64,000 nucleotides of DNA from positions 84,210-148,209 of the forward strand of contig NZ_JAPMOU010000013.1 in assembly GCF_028858535.1 (NCBI RefSeq). The letters run 5' to 3'. Shown here one piece after another: positions 34,342-42,099 of this stretch. The first letter of the stretch is position 1, and the number at the start of each line of letters is the position of its first letter. Under the pieces are notes generated by a model. That model did not search any database. It was given only the letters and a program-made list of their open reading frames with translations, and was not told the DNA's origin. This DNA is from Spartinivicinus poritis. GTDB taxonomy: Bacteria > Pseudomonadota > Gammaproteobacteria > Pseudomonadales > Zooshikellaceae. A program made the translations under genes and the position numbers.

Positions 34342-35052
34342 TCACTCCCCCATCTTTTTTTTACACTCCCTGACACAGCGGCTAGCAACAGCATGCTTTG
34401 GATACTTATCCAGAAACTGGGTGAATGCGTCGATGGCATGCTGATATTTGCCTAATTCTTGATAAATATGTCCCAAATTAAGGGCTGCACTGGGGAAGTC
34501 ATCACTTAACTCCTGTGCTTTTTGATAAGCTTCAATCGCCGCAGGATAGTTCCCATCATTGGTTGCTAACCAACCTAAGTTATACCAAGCTGCTGGATGT
34601 TTTGGCGTAATTTCCAAGCATTTATCCACCATTGCTCTAGAGAGTTTAAAGTGTTTATTATGAGCTGCAGCAGAGGCTCGCTGCAATAATTCTTCTGTTT
34701 CCCACTGCGGTAAAACATCCTCAGCCTGAGCTTTAGCTATTGCCTCATCACTTGAAAGCACACCTTTTTTTTGTTGTTCTTTAAGATCATTAATAATGAC
34801 ATAAACATAATTCATAAAGCCACAACGACAACGTAAGGCTGCCTTATAATACAGTAGCTCTCCACACGTCCGTTTTGGCCCTATATCGCCCGTTATATAT
34901 TGACCTTTCTTATCACAGGCTATACAAAGATGGTTAGCGGTTGACTCTTCTTTTTCAGCATTCGTTGTCGGTCGAAACCCATGGTAAAGAGACAAACCTT
35001 TACAACCTGTCGCAGTTATACTTTGACTTTCTACAGTATCTTGATTAGCCAC
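34342..35052 (-). CDS. CxxC/CxC-TPR protein, copy 1 of an inverted gene pair
   Basis: 236 residues, GTG start preceded by GAAGGA. The N-terminal domain has four cysteines that could bind zinc: Cys43-x2-Cys46 and Cys75-x-Cys77. After a linker come tetratricopeptide repeats (about residues 130-225: AWYNLGWLATNDGNYPAAIEAY, split as two helices, then SAALNLGHIYQELGKY and AIDAFTQFLDKYPKH). The gene at 36317 is a close paralog with all four cysteines at the same residue numbers. TPRs imply a protein-binding adaptor. It is cotranscribed with 35078-35488 (25 bp gap). No family name is recognised. Confidence 0.65.
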   Translation of the reverse strand: MANQDTVESQSITATGCKGLSLYHGFRPTTNAEKEESTANHLCIACDKKGQYITGDIGPKRTCGELLYYKAALRCRCGFMNYVYVIINDLKEQQKKGVLSSDEAIAKAQAEDVLPQWETEELLQRASAAAHNKHFKLSRAMVDKCLEITPKHPAAWYNLGWLATNDGNYPAAIEAYQKAQELSDDFPSAALNLGHIYQELGKYQHAIDAFTQFLDKYPKHAVASRCVRECKKKMGE

Positions 35053-35077
35053 TCTCTTTTCCTTCTTTATAAATTAT

Positions 35078-35488
35078 TTACTCACTCATTAATACTCTAT
35101 CTCGACTAAACAGCACCTTTAGCCTACCAAACTCAGAATTGAGTTTCTTTTCTATTAGCATGTCATCATTCATTTTTTCACTAACATCTTTTTTACCAGG
35201 CAACTTCACTTTAAGCCCATGACGAGGCTCCAATATCCCATCACCATCACTGTCTCCTGCGCTACTATCAAGCTTGGCTTTTGGTTTTTCTGGTGGACCA
35301 TACTCCATACGAATGGGTAATTCTATTTCAACCCGATCTAGATTGTAATGATAGTGACTACCTGACTTTTCCATCAGGCTATTAGCACTTTTTAAAGTGT
35401 TATAAATTGCAAATAGCAACTCATGCAACTCACGCTGTACTTCACTATCACCTTGATCCTCACCTTCAGGGATTTTAGTTTTATCCAT
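35078..35488 (-). CDS. Small helix/beta protein, partner of TPR copy 1
   Basis: 136 residues. A predicted helix at about 18-40 (ELHELLFAIYNTLKSANSLM) is followed by a strand-rich start (LDRVEIELPIRMEYG) and a polar, Lys-rich C-terminal half. It resembles the 94-residue product at 35808: both have Glu-Leu, 17 residues, Met, then a short polar loop and a strand of alternating charged and hydrophobic residues. AGGAG lies 7 bp before the ATG. It is the first gene of the minus-strand operon with the TPR protein. A faint likeness to DUF2589-type proteins in layout is noted, not claimed. Confidence 0.6.
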   Translation of the reverse strand: MDKTKIPEGEDQGDSEVQRELHELLFAIYNTLKSANSLMEKSGSHYHYNLDRVEIELPIRMEYGPPEKPKAKLDSSAGDSDGDGILEPRHGLKVKLPGKKDVSEKMNDDMLIEKKLNSEFGRLKVLFSRDRVLMSE

Positions 35489-35807
35489 ACCATACTCCTA
35501 ATAAATATTTCACCCAGATTAATAATCAGTTAAATCTTTTTATTACAGTAAGTTACATTTTGATTTCAATTCAACGATAATTAATAAGCTACTCGTCATA
35601 TTCTCTTATCAATATATTTATTATAGCTTGGTGTCTTAGCAAAACATCTTTCCATTTTCAAATACAGTTTATTGATATCCATATAGCTCACCAATTATAA
35701 AATAGTATAAATTTTATCAGGCTATACCACACCTCCTTTGCTATACATTTCAATGCATGTTTAGAAGGATTTTATAATTTATATTTTTTAATCAAGGAGA
35801 GTGTAAA
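35489..35807. other. Divergent control region of the inverted gene pair
   Basis: 319 bp, very AT-rich, with no gene. It must hold promoters for both arms. TATAAT at 35773-35778 is a candidate -10 for the rightward gene, but no well-spaced -35 is visible (TTGCTA lies too far upstream). Confidence 0.4.
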
Positions 35808-36092
35808 ATGGCTAATGCTGCTGAACTATCAAAATATATCGTTGCTTTTGCTGGTGCTGCTAGAACTGCTCAAGCTGCTATGTCTACTGGTACCGACCCA
35901 ATGACTATCGCTGAGTATAAGTTTGAAGTTAATATTACTGCAGACTTTTCAGTTAGTTCTGAAACAGACGTTGCTCTCACTATTTGGCGCCTAAATATTA
36001 AACAAAAGTTATCTCTAGACTATAAAACTCATATGGGTATTAGCGTTACATGTGTGATTAAGCCTGCTGCTACTTTGGTAGAAGCTGGTTAA
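35808..36092 (+). CDS. 94-residue helix/beta protein, partner of TPR copy 2
   Basis: 94 residues. An alanine-rich helix (ELSKYIVAFAGAARTAQAAM, residues 6-25) precedes about 55 residues of alternating strands (YKFEVNITADFSV, LNIKQKLSLDY, GISVTCVIKPA). It has an excellent ribosome site (AAGGAGAG) and its own strong terminator just after, so it may be made in quantity relative to the TPR gene downstream. Layout and spacing match the 136-residue gene on the other arm. It could be a structural or self-assembling component; function unknown. Confidence 0.65.
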   Translation: MANAAELSKYIVAFAGAARTAQAAMSTGTDPMTIAEYKFEVNITADFSVSSETDVALTIWRLNIKQKLSLDYKTHMGISVTCVIKPAATLVEAG

Positions 36093-36117
36093 TAGATCTG
36101 CAACAACCTCTTAGCTT

Positions 36118-36145
36118 GCTGCTAGCCTATGCTAGCAGCTTTTTT
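36118..36145 (+). terminator. Rho-independent terminator after the 94-residue gene
   Basis: GCTGCTAGC (36118-36126), loop CTAT, GCTAGCAGC (36131-36139), then six T. A textbook terminator that would reduce transcription into the TPR gene at 36317. Confidence 0.88.
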
Positions 36146-36316
36146 ATGCCTATTAATTGTCTGTCATTCTACTATTATATTTTTATCATTTATAATTCTT
36201 ACTATCAATTCTCTTTAGCCTTCTTATTTAAACTAAAATAGGATTAGTATTATTTTTCTAGAAGTTTAAGTTTTATTTAAATGTTGTGACTTATTGATGT
36301 AAGCGGTAATAAAGTT

Positions 36317-37006
36317 ATGGCTAAAGTTGTAGAGTTAACGTCCCGTCAATTAAACCCTTCTAAACGTCCTGGTCTGTCTCTTAAATATGCTTATCGACCA
36401 CAAACTAATCAAGAAAGGAATCTTGTCCATACTACACACCCTTGCTTAGCTTGTGGTCGGAAAGGCCATATTATTAATGGCGACTGTGGCCCAGAGAGAA
36501 AAAAAGGAGATATTATCTATTTTCGAGTTGCCTTAATATGCGACTGCAGTTACATGAATTTTGTAAATGTTATTGTAAATGAATTACCTGAATATGCAAA
36601 AAGAGCCAAGCATCCTATTACAGATGACTTGTTTGATTCTCTACCCGATTGGCGAATAGAGGAGCTCCTTCAGTTATCTGCCGCATCAGGCCATTTAGGT
36701 AATTTTGCCATGGCCAGAAAGTTGATTGACCGCTGCATTCAAATTGCTCCTGATAGTCAAGGAGCCTGGTATAATCTTGGGTGGCTCCATGTCAATGATG
36801 GAGATTATCAACAAGCAATTGAAGCTTATAAAAGGGTTTTAGAACTAGGTAGTGATTTTCCCAGTGCTCTTTTTAACTTAGGTAATATTTATAAGGATTT
36901 ACAATGGTATAATGAAGCTTGTGATGCTTTTAATAAATTTTTAAAGCTTTATCCAAAACATATTCAAGCAAAGAAGAGCTTAAAGGAGTGTGAAGCAAAA
37001 GTTTAG
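36317..37006 (+). CDS. CxxC/CxC-TPR protein, copy 2 of an inverted gene pair
   Basis: 229 residues, paralog of the product at 34342-35052, with roughly half of the residues identical by eye. It shares GLSLxxxxRPxTN, Cys43-x2-Cys46, Cys75-x-Cys77 and the TPR block (GAWYNLGWLHVNDGDYQQAI, then SALFNLGNIYKDLQWYNEA). One extra cysteine lies at residue 57. It follows the 94-residue gene after a terminator and 225 bp, with GGTAA as the only ribosome-like site, so expression is probably lower than that of its partner. Likely a cytosolic adaptor; the partner is unknown. Confidence 0.65.
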   Translation: MAKVVELTSRQLNPSKRPGLSLKYAYRPQTNQERNLVHTTHPCLACGRKGHIINGDCGPERKKGDIIYFRVALICDCSYMNFVNVIVNELPEYAKRAKHPITDDLFDSLPDWRIEELLQLSAASGHLGNFAMARKLIDRCIQIAPDSQGAWYNLGWLHVNDGDYQQAIEAYKRVLELGSDFPSALFNLGNIYKDLQWYNEACDAFNKFLKLYPKHIQAKKSLKECEAKV

Positions 37007-37020
37007 TTATACTATTGAAA

Positions 37021-37061
37021 ATAATTTTTAGGGTTTGTAAAAAATAAACCCTAAAAATTAT
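37021..37061. terminator. Bidirectional terminator, perfect 16-bp stem
   Basis: ATAATTTTTAGGGTTT (37021-37036) and AAACCCTAAAAATTAT (37046-37061) pair perfectly around a 9-base loop. It lies between two convergent genes and has T-rich arms on both strands. Confidence 0.85.
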
Positions 37062-37081
37062 ATAACACCCATTACATGAGT

Positions 37082-38203
37082 TCACTTTATTAAACCACAA
37101 CAATCATCTAGCTCCACTCGCTGTTGATCGACGGGAGATTTTAAGTCCTCAGTATATAGATTTTCAGGATGTTTATTTATCGAAGGCCTTATATTTTGTA
37201 AATCAATGGGGATATGATCACTATCTACCCATATTTCACCGCCTTGACAGATTAAATCTAAGTGAGAAGAGCAACTATATTTAGCAACTTCAGGTAACTG
37301 ATTATGATCACCAAACCCTAAGTGAATACCTGGCACTCTTTCGTTTATATGTGAATTAAGCGAAATAGCCTGCTTGATACCGATATTTGTGCCAAACCCT
37401 AGTTCACCAACCAATTTACCATTTTCATTGTTAAAACAATAATTGATTATTTCAGTTACTTGTTTATTTTCACATTGAAAGTCAACCGCTTGGCCATCTT
37501 CGATTGTAACTGATACCGGGTTATTTACTAACCTTGCATCTACATCAGTGAGAATATTTACATTAAACGCAAACTCAGCGACTAACACACCATTAATATT
37601 ATTAGGAAATGTAGCCACTTCTCCTGCAGGTAACATCATAAAGCTATTATCTTTTATTATTCCCCTGTTACTTATCCAACGATATCGATTATTATCTAAT
37701 GTCACCTTTAAACTTGTACCACTTTTAGTTGTTATAACTAGCTCTTTTGCCTTCATTAACTTTTCAAGTATCGTTGTATTTCTTCTCGATAGAATTTCCG
37801 GTGTTACAGCTAATGATTGCGCAAAAAAATCATAACAAGCACTTATCACTCTTATGACACGACATTTTTTTTCATGGCAATTCATTAGGATTCTTCTGAA
37901 GACATTATTATGTGACATTGTATTTTTTTCAAACGTCATAAATACAATATTGCCTTGTAGATCAGCAGCACTAGGCAGTAAACAGGTTAGCTCATATAAA
38001 AGCGCTTCATCATTCAACGGGTTCATCTTGGCAACATGATGCTTTATTCCTTTTAGCTTTAAAGACTCACTAACCAAAGCGACAGGCTCTACACTATCTT
38101 CTGTACAAGTCATTATCACTAGATCATCTATGGAAATTTTTGCATAATCATTAATGAGTGATTCAACACCACCACAAACCTGTTGATTTAATTGAAAATT
38201 CAT
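37082..38203 (-). CDS. M29-family aminopeptidase-like metalloprotein
   Basis: 373 residues. The C-terminal half matches the layout of aminopeptidase T/AmpS (peptidase family M29). The five metal-ligand positions appear as Glu195 (LPAGEV), Glu267 (VGELGFG), His294 (GIHLGFG), and His314 and Asp316 (SHLDLI). The N-terminal half is an alpha/beta domain with weaker similarity. M29 enzymes are dimetal aminopeptidases of about 410 residues; this one is shorter and ends in LDDCCGLIK. It has a weak ribosome site (GGGAAAA). It lies downstream of the 53-residue gene on the same strand. It may trim a peptide encoded nearby or have lost peptidase activity; this cannot be decided here. Confidence 0.65.
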   Translation of the reverse strand: MNFQLNQQVCGGVESLINDYAKISIDDLVIMTCTEDSVEPVALVSESLKLKGIKHHVAKMNPLNDEALLYELTCLLPSAADLQGNIVFMTFEKNTMSHNNVFRRILMNCHEKKCRVIRVISACYDFFAQSLAVTPEILSRRNTTILEKLMKAKELVITTKSGTSLKVTLDNNRYRWISNRGIIKDNSFMMLPAGEVATFPNNINGVLVAEFAFNVNILTDVDARLVNNPVSVTIEDGQAVDFQCENKQVTEIINYCFNNENGKLVGELGFGTNIGIKQAISLNSHINERVPGIHLGFGDHNQLPEVAKYSCSSHLDLICQGGEIWVDSDHIPIDLQNIRPSINKHPENLYTEDLKSPVDQQRVELDDCCGLIK

Positions 38204-38295
38204 TTATTTTCCCATCTATAAAAGAGTAGCTCTAACCCATAAACATTTTTTGTACACTTACAACAGTCACTATATTTATAAGTTCAATAGTAAGA

Positions 38296-38315
38296 CTCAG
38301 GGGGTTATCCCTGAG
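38296..38315 (-). terminator. Hairpin after the 53-residue gene
   Basis: CTCAGGG (38296-38302) and CCCTGAG (38309-38315) form a 7-bp stem with a 6-base loop, 10 bp after the stop of the small gene. There is no T-tract on the minus strand, so it may act as a partial terminator or as an mRNA-protecting hairpin between the small gene and the M29-like gene. Confidence 0.4.
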
Positions 38316-38324
38316 CTTTATTAT

Positions 38325-38486
38325 TTATTGCTTATCCTGGCTTGTTTCCCACGAGATTTTCCAAGTAGGTGCTTTATGTGCATCTTTATTTAATTCAATT
38401 TTTTCTCCTGGTTTCTGTTTTTTACCTTCAATTTCCTTTAAAGAGTTTATTATTTGATTAGTCATTTCTGGGGTTAGTTTTGACAT
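38325..38486 (-). CDS. 53-residue peptide, possible precursor or small regulator
   Basis: A small frame with GGAG 6 bp before its ATG. The product begins MSKLTPEMTNQIINSLKEIE, a helical, leader-like N-terminus, then GKKQKPGEKIELNKDAHKAP and a C-terminal TWKISWETSQDKQ with two tryptophans. It has no signal peptide. It lies 121 bp upstream of the M29-aminopeptidase-like gene on the same strand, separated by a hairpin. A helical leader plus an aromatic/hydroxyl-rich tail beside a peptidase is compatible with a modified-peptide precursor, but no recognisable modification enzyme is present, so this is only a suggestion. Confidence 0.5.
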   Translation of the reverse strand: MSKLTPEMTNQIINSLKEIEGKKQKPGEKIELNKDAHKAPTWKISWETSQDKQ

Positions 38487-38777
38487 TTCTATCTCCATTA
38501 ACGTAGTTAATTTTGCTTGTAAAGACTATCCAGCCGACTGCCTTCAAATATTAACTAACTATTTCAAGTCCTCACAGGAACTTTCAATACGATTTTTAAT
38601 GGATAAATTAGCTACCAGAATGCATGATTTTGTAACATCTAATTGACAAGTTATCACACATCATCTATACGTTAACATTTAGCTGTACTGACATTATTGT
38701 AATTACTTCGATATGCAACAAATTATTTACAGCTTATCAGTATATTTACTTGGGTATTAGCTCACCAACCGCTCCTC

Positions 38778-39650
38778 ATGAAACAGTATATTTGTTTAGT
38801 GATTTGTTTTTTGTATTATTGTGATAGTACTACCCTATTTGCCAAAGAAAAAATACACTGGCAAACCATTCACTGGCCACCCTGGATGATTCTCGAAGGT
38901 AAATATAAAGGGCAGGGTTTTGCTGATCATCTACTGCAAGCAGCCAAGCAAGAGTTAACAGAGTATGAGCAAATTCCAGTTAGGATGAACTGGGCACGTT
39001 TTTGGTTAGTTATCCAACAAGGTAAAAACTACTGTAGCGTGCTGTCAATGAAAAACCCTAGCCGAGAAGAAATAGCCTATTTTTCCGAACCTGAAGCAAT
39101 TGTTCTCAATAATGAACTAACGGTTACCAAAGCAACAGCTCAGTTATTAGATAATCCAGTTTCCATCTATATTCGCTCGCTTCTGATAGATAATCGATTT
39201 CATGGGGGGATTGAAACAAAGCGCTCTTATGGAGTAAAAATCGACCAACTACTGATCAAACATAACCAAAATATTTTGCCTTATGCAACGAGTGCATCAA
39301 GCTTATTATACATGCTAACCCATAAAAGAATTGATTATATTATTGAGTATCCTATTGTTGTCAGCTACTTCACCCGCAATATACAAGAAACATCGTCCCT
39401 AACCAGTATTAAAATTAAAGAAATCCCTGAAGTGTTTTATGGTTATCTGACTTGCACTAAAAATGATTGGGGAAAACGTGTCGTGAACCGCTGGAATCAG
39501 GTATTAAGAAAACTAAAACAAACTAAGCAATATCAGCTGTTGATTGAGTCAGGCTACTCAAAACCTGACGATATTAAAACACTTAGAAAATATTATCCTT
39601 GTTTTATCAATAACTCACTTGAACAGCAATGTACAACTCTTCACGAATAA
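38778..39650 (+). CDS. Periplasmic solute-binding-like protein (family 3)
   Basis: 290 residues. A signal peptide of about 22 residues (cleavage at LFA-KE) is followed by a family-3 (PBPb) binding-protein fold with HWPPWMILEGKYKGQGFADHLLQAA, in blocks at residues 31-55, and YFSEPEAIVLNN, typical of stand-alone amino-acid-binding-like proteins. No transporter genes adjoin, as is usual for this orphan group. The ligand is unknown. The stop codon lies within the left arm of a terminator hairpin. A second member of the superfamily is at 62978. Confidence 0.72.
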   Translation: MKQYICLVICFLYYCDSTTLFAKEKIHWQTIHWPPWMILEGKYKGQGFADHLLQAAKQELTEYEQIPVRMNWARFWLVIQQGKNYCSVLSMKNPSREEIAYFSEPEAIVLNNELTVTKATAQLLDNPVSIYIRSLLIDNRFHGGIETKRSYGVKIDQLLIKHNQNILPYATSASSLLYMLTHKRIDYIIEYPIVVSYFTRNIQETSSLTSIKIKEIPEVFYGYLTCTKNDWGKRVVNRWNQVLRKLKQTKQYQLLIESGYSKPDDIKTLRKYYPCFINNSLEQQCTTLHE

Positions 39651-39669
39651 TCCATCATTCGCGAAGAGT
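39636..39669. terminator. Hairpin between the solute-binding gene and pmbA
   Basis: ACTCTTCACGAAT (39636-39648) pairs with ATTCGCGAAGAGT (39657-39669), 12 of 13 positions. It sits between two convergent genes and ends with TATATTTA on the plus side, so it could stop transcription in both directions. The arms resemble the termini of repeat family 1 (TTCGCGAA). Confidence 0.6.
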
Positions 39670-39673
39670 ATAT

Positions 39674-41038
39674 TTAGTGTCCGGCTACTGTCATACTCTC
39701 AATCAAAATAGACCCCGTCCGAATATTACCTCGGCAATCTACATCACTGCCTACCGCCACGATCTTGTTAAAGATATCTTTTAAATTACCTGCAATCGTA
39801 ACTTCTGAAACGGGGTATTGGATTTCGCCATTTTCAACCCAAAAGCCTGCAGCACCTCTTGAGTAATCTCCTGTTACGATATTAACCCCCTGCCCCATCA
39901 ACTCCGTTACCAACAGCCCTTTATCCATCTTTTTAACTAATGCTAATAAGTCTGCTGCGGGCTCAGTTGGATCAATAATTAAATTATGGGCGCCTCCGGC
40001 ATTTGCTGTACTTTCCATTTTTAATCGTCTTGAAGAGTAGGTACCCAGCATATAGTTGGCTAATACACCCTCTTTAACAAAATCTTTGTCATAAGTGGCT
40101 AAGCCATCATTATCAAAAGCAGCACTGCCAATTGCTCTCGTTAATCGAGGTTGTTCATGGATATGGATATTATCTGGGAAAATCTGTTTACCTAAATGAT
40201 CCAGCAAAAATGACGACTGGCGGTATAAACTTGAACCACTGATAGCACTGATAAAATGGGATAACAAGCTGCCAGCCAATTCAGCAGAAAATAATACAGG
40301 TACTGCCGTAGTAGGTACTTTTTGCGAGCCTAACCGCTTTAAGGTGCGGTCTGCTGCTTTTCTGCCTACATCAACAGCAGCTTCTAACAATTGGGCCTCA
40401 CGGTTAACGGTATACCAGTAATCCCGCTGCATCTCTTCTTTTTCTTGGGCAATTAACACACAGCTAATGCTGTGTCTTGATGATACATAACCGCCAATAA
40501 ACCCATGACTATTGCCATACACCCGACAACCTTGATGGCTCGATACTGATGCCCCTTCAGAATTGGTGATTTTCTTACTCACCTTAAAGGCAGCGGCCTC
40601 TGTTTCTTTAGCAATATCAATTGCCTCTTCAGCATTAATCCCCCAAGGATGGTACAAGTCTAAATCAGGGATATCGGTTGCCATCAATTTAGGGTCAGCC
40701 AAACCCGCATACTGATCTTCTGAAGTGTATTTCGCAATGTTTAGCGCTGCGGTAACTGTTTCTTTAATCGCTTTAGCAGAGCTATCAGAAGTGCTGGCTG
40801 ATCCCTTACGCTGCCCAATATACACAGTAATGCCAAACCCACGATCACAGTTAAACTCAACTGTATCTACCTCCCCTTTACGAATACTGGCAGATAGTCC
40901 TGTATCTAAACTTACTCCGACTTCTGCTGCAGAAGCACCCTGTTGTCTTGCTTCTGCCAAAATATCCGACACTAGGTTCTCAAGATGCTGTTCTTCTACT
41001 TTTGGATTAAGCGACTGATTATCACGTTGCAAAGTCAT
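39674..41038 (-). CDS. pmbA: Metalloprotease subunit PmbA (TldE)
   Basis: 454 residues, full length. The family blocks are AAEVGVSLDTGLSASIRKGE, GRKAADRTLKRLG, VLFSAELAGSLLSHF and NLIIDPTE near residue 360. As expected for the non-metal-binding subunit, the HExxxH present in TldD is absent. PmbA and TldD form a heterodimeric protease that degrades unfolded peptides and processes some modified peptides and CcdA. It diverges from yjgA, its usual neighbour in gammaproteobacteria. Confidence 0.92.
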   Translation of the reverse strand: MTLQRDNQSLNPKVEEQHLENLVSDILAEARQQGASAAEVGVSLDTGLSASIRKGEVDTVEFNCDRGFGITVYIGQRKGSASTSDSSAKAIKETVTAALNIAKYTSEDQYAGLADPKLMATDIPDLDLYHPWGINAEEAIDIAKETEAAAFKVSKKITNSEGASVSSHQGCRVYGNSHGFIGGYVSSRHSISCVLIAQEKEEMQRDYWYTVNREAQLLEAAVDVGRKAADRTLKRLGSQKVPTTAVPVLFSAELAGSLLSHFISAISGSSLYRQSSFLLDHLGKQIFPDNIHIHEQPRLTRAIGSAAFDNDGLATYDKDFVKEGVLANYMLGTYSSRRLKMESTANAGGAHNLIIDPTEPAADLLALVKKMDKGLLVTELMGQGVNIVTGDYSRGAAGFWVENGEIQYPVSEVTIAGNLKDIFNKIVAVGSDVDCRGNIRTGSILIESMTVAGH

Positions 41039-41209
41039 ATATATTCGCTTTTTATAGTTAAAACGGATTTGTCTTGGGCTTACTTTATATGTGCTAAGTG
41101 TATTGTAGCTTGCCCCTCAATGCATACCAAGATAACCGCTCTATATTATCGGGGTATTTAGCGCTACAATTCTTGGTTAGAGATCTAAGCTGTACAGACT
41201 AACAAGATT

Positions 41210-41758
41210 ATGAGTGATAACGAGCAGTTCGATGATGAAGAGCTTGAGTTTAAAAGCAAAACTCAAGTTAAAAAAGAAATGCATGCTTTGCAGGCCATGG
41301 GTGAGCGTCTTATCACTCTACCAGCGAAGGTTTTTGAGCGACTTCCACTAACACCCAGGTTAAGAGAAGCGCTAGAAGAAACCAAGCGCATTACTAGCTT
41401 TAATGCCCGCAAACGGCACTTTCAATTTATTGGTAAGTTGATGCGGGATCAAGACTTGGAAACCATCCAAAATGTCTTGAACCACTTCGATACCGCAAGT
41501 GACGAGTATAATCGTCAATTTCACTTAATGGAGCGTTGGCGTGACCGGTTACTGGCCGAAGGAAATACGGCTCTTGCCGAGTTTGTTGAAGCCTACCCTG
41601 CAGCTGATCGACAACACCTACGGCAGTTGATTCGCAATGCTTTAAAAGAACAGCAGCAAAGTAAACCACCTGCGGGCTCTCGTAAACTGTTTCGTTACAT
41701 TCGCGATTTAGCAGAAGAAGCATCTTTTAACAGCAGTGGCAAAGAAAAATCGGAGTAA
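41210..41758 (+). CDS. yjgA: Ribosome-associated protein YjgA (DarP, DUF615)
   Basis: 182 residues, highly charged and helical. The opening is EFKSKTQVKKEMHALQAMGE, with LPLTPRLREALEETKRI, ARKRHFQFIGKLMR and ADRQHLRQLIRNA further on, all DUF615 signatures. It associates with late 50S ribosome assembly intermediates. It is divergent from pmbA and convergent toward tldD. No strong ribosome site (AACAAG). Confidence 0.92.
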   Translation: MSDNEQFDDEELEFKSKTQVKKEMHALQAMGERLITLPAKVFERLPLTPRLREALEETKRITSFNARKRHFQFIGKLMRDQDLETIQNVLNHFDTASDEYNRQFHLMERWRDRLLAEGNTALAEFVEAYPAADRQHLRQLIRNALKEQQQSKPPAGSRKLFRYIRDLAEEASFNSSGKEKSE

Positions 41759-41762
41759 TTAT

Positions 41763-41898
41763 ACCCTCACCCAGAGGAGATTGTCGCAAAAGTCATTGTT
41801 AGCGCCCTCTCCCTCTGGGTGAGGGTGAAATTACTTTAAAGCCACCGCTCGCTACGCTGGCCCCCTCATCCTAACCTTCTCCCCCACGGGGGAGAAGG
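41763..41898. repeat. Two GC-rich palindromes in the yjgA-tldD gap
   Basis: ACCCTCACCCAGAGG (41763-41777) pairs with CCTCTGGGTGAGGGT (41812-41826) around a loop containing GATTGTCGCAAAAG. CCTTCTCCCCC (41875-41885) pairs with GGGGGAGAAGG (41888-41898) around AC. Both are of the widely dispersed CCCTC-palindrome type. They could end transcription of the two convergent genes. The rest of the 341-bp gap shows nothing else. Confidence 0.6.
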
Positions 41899-42099
41899 AA
41901 CTTGATTTGAAGTACTTTCGTGACATCCTTTTAAATAAAGGGGGAACAGCTTTGTAGTACTCTCTGATATGCCTGAGCCGAGCAATTTGCTCTTAAATCG
42001 AGGCGGGGAAAATACCCGAAGCGCAGTTTACTTGTTGGTAAATGAGCATCGGAAGATTTTTCCCAACAAAGAGTTAAGAGCCACTTCTATAGGGGGATC

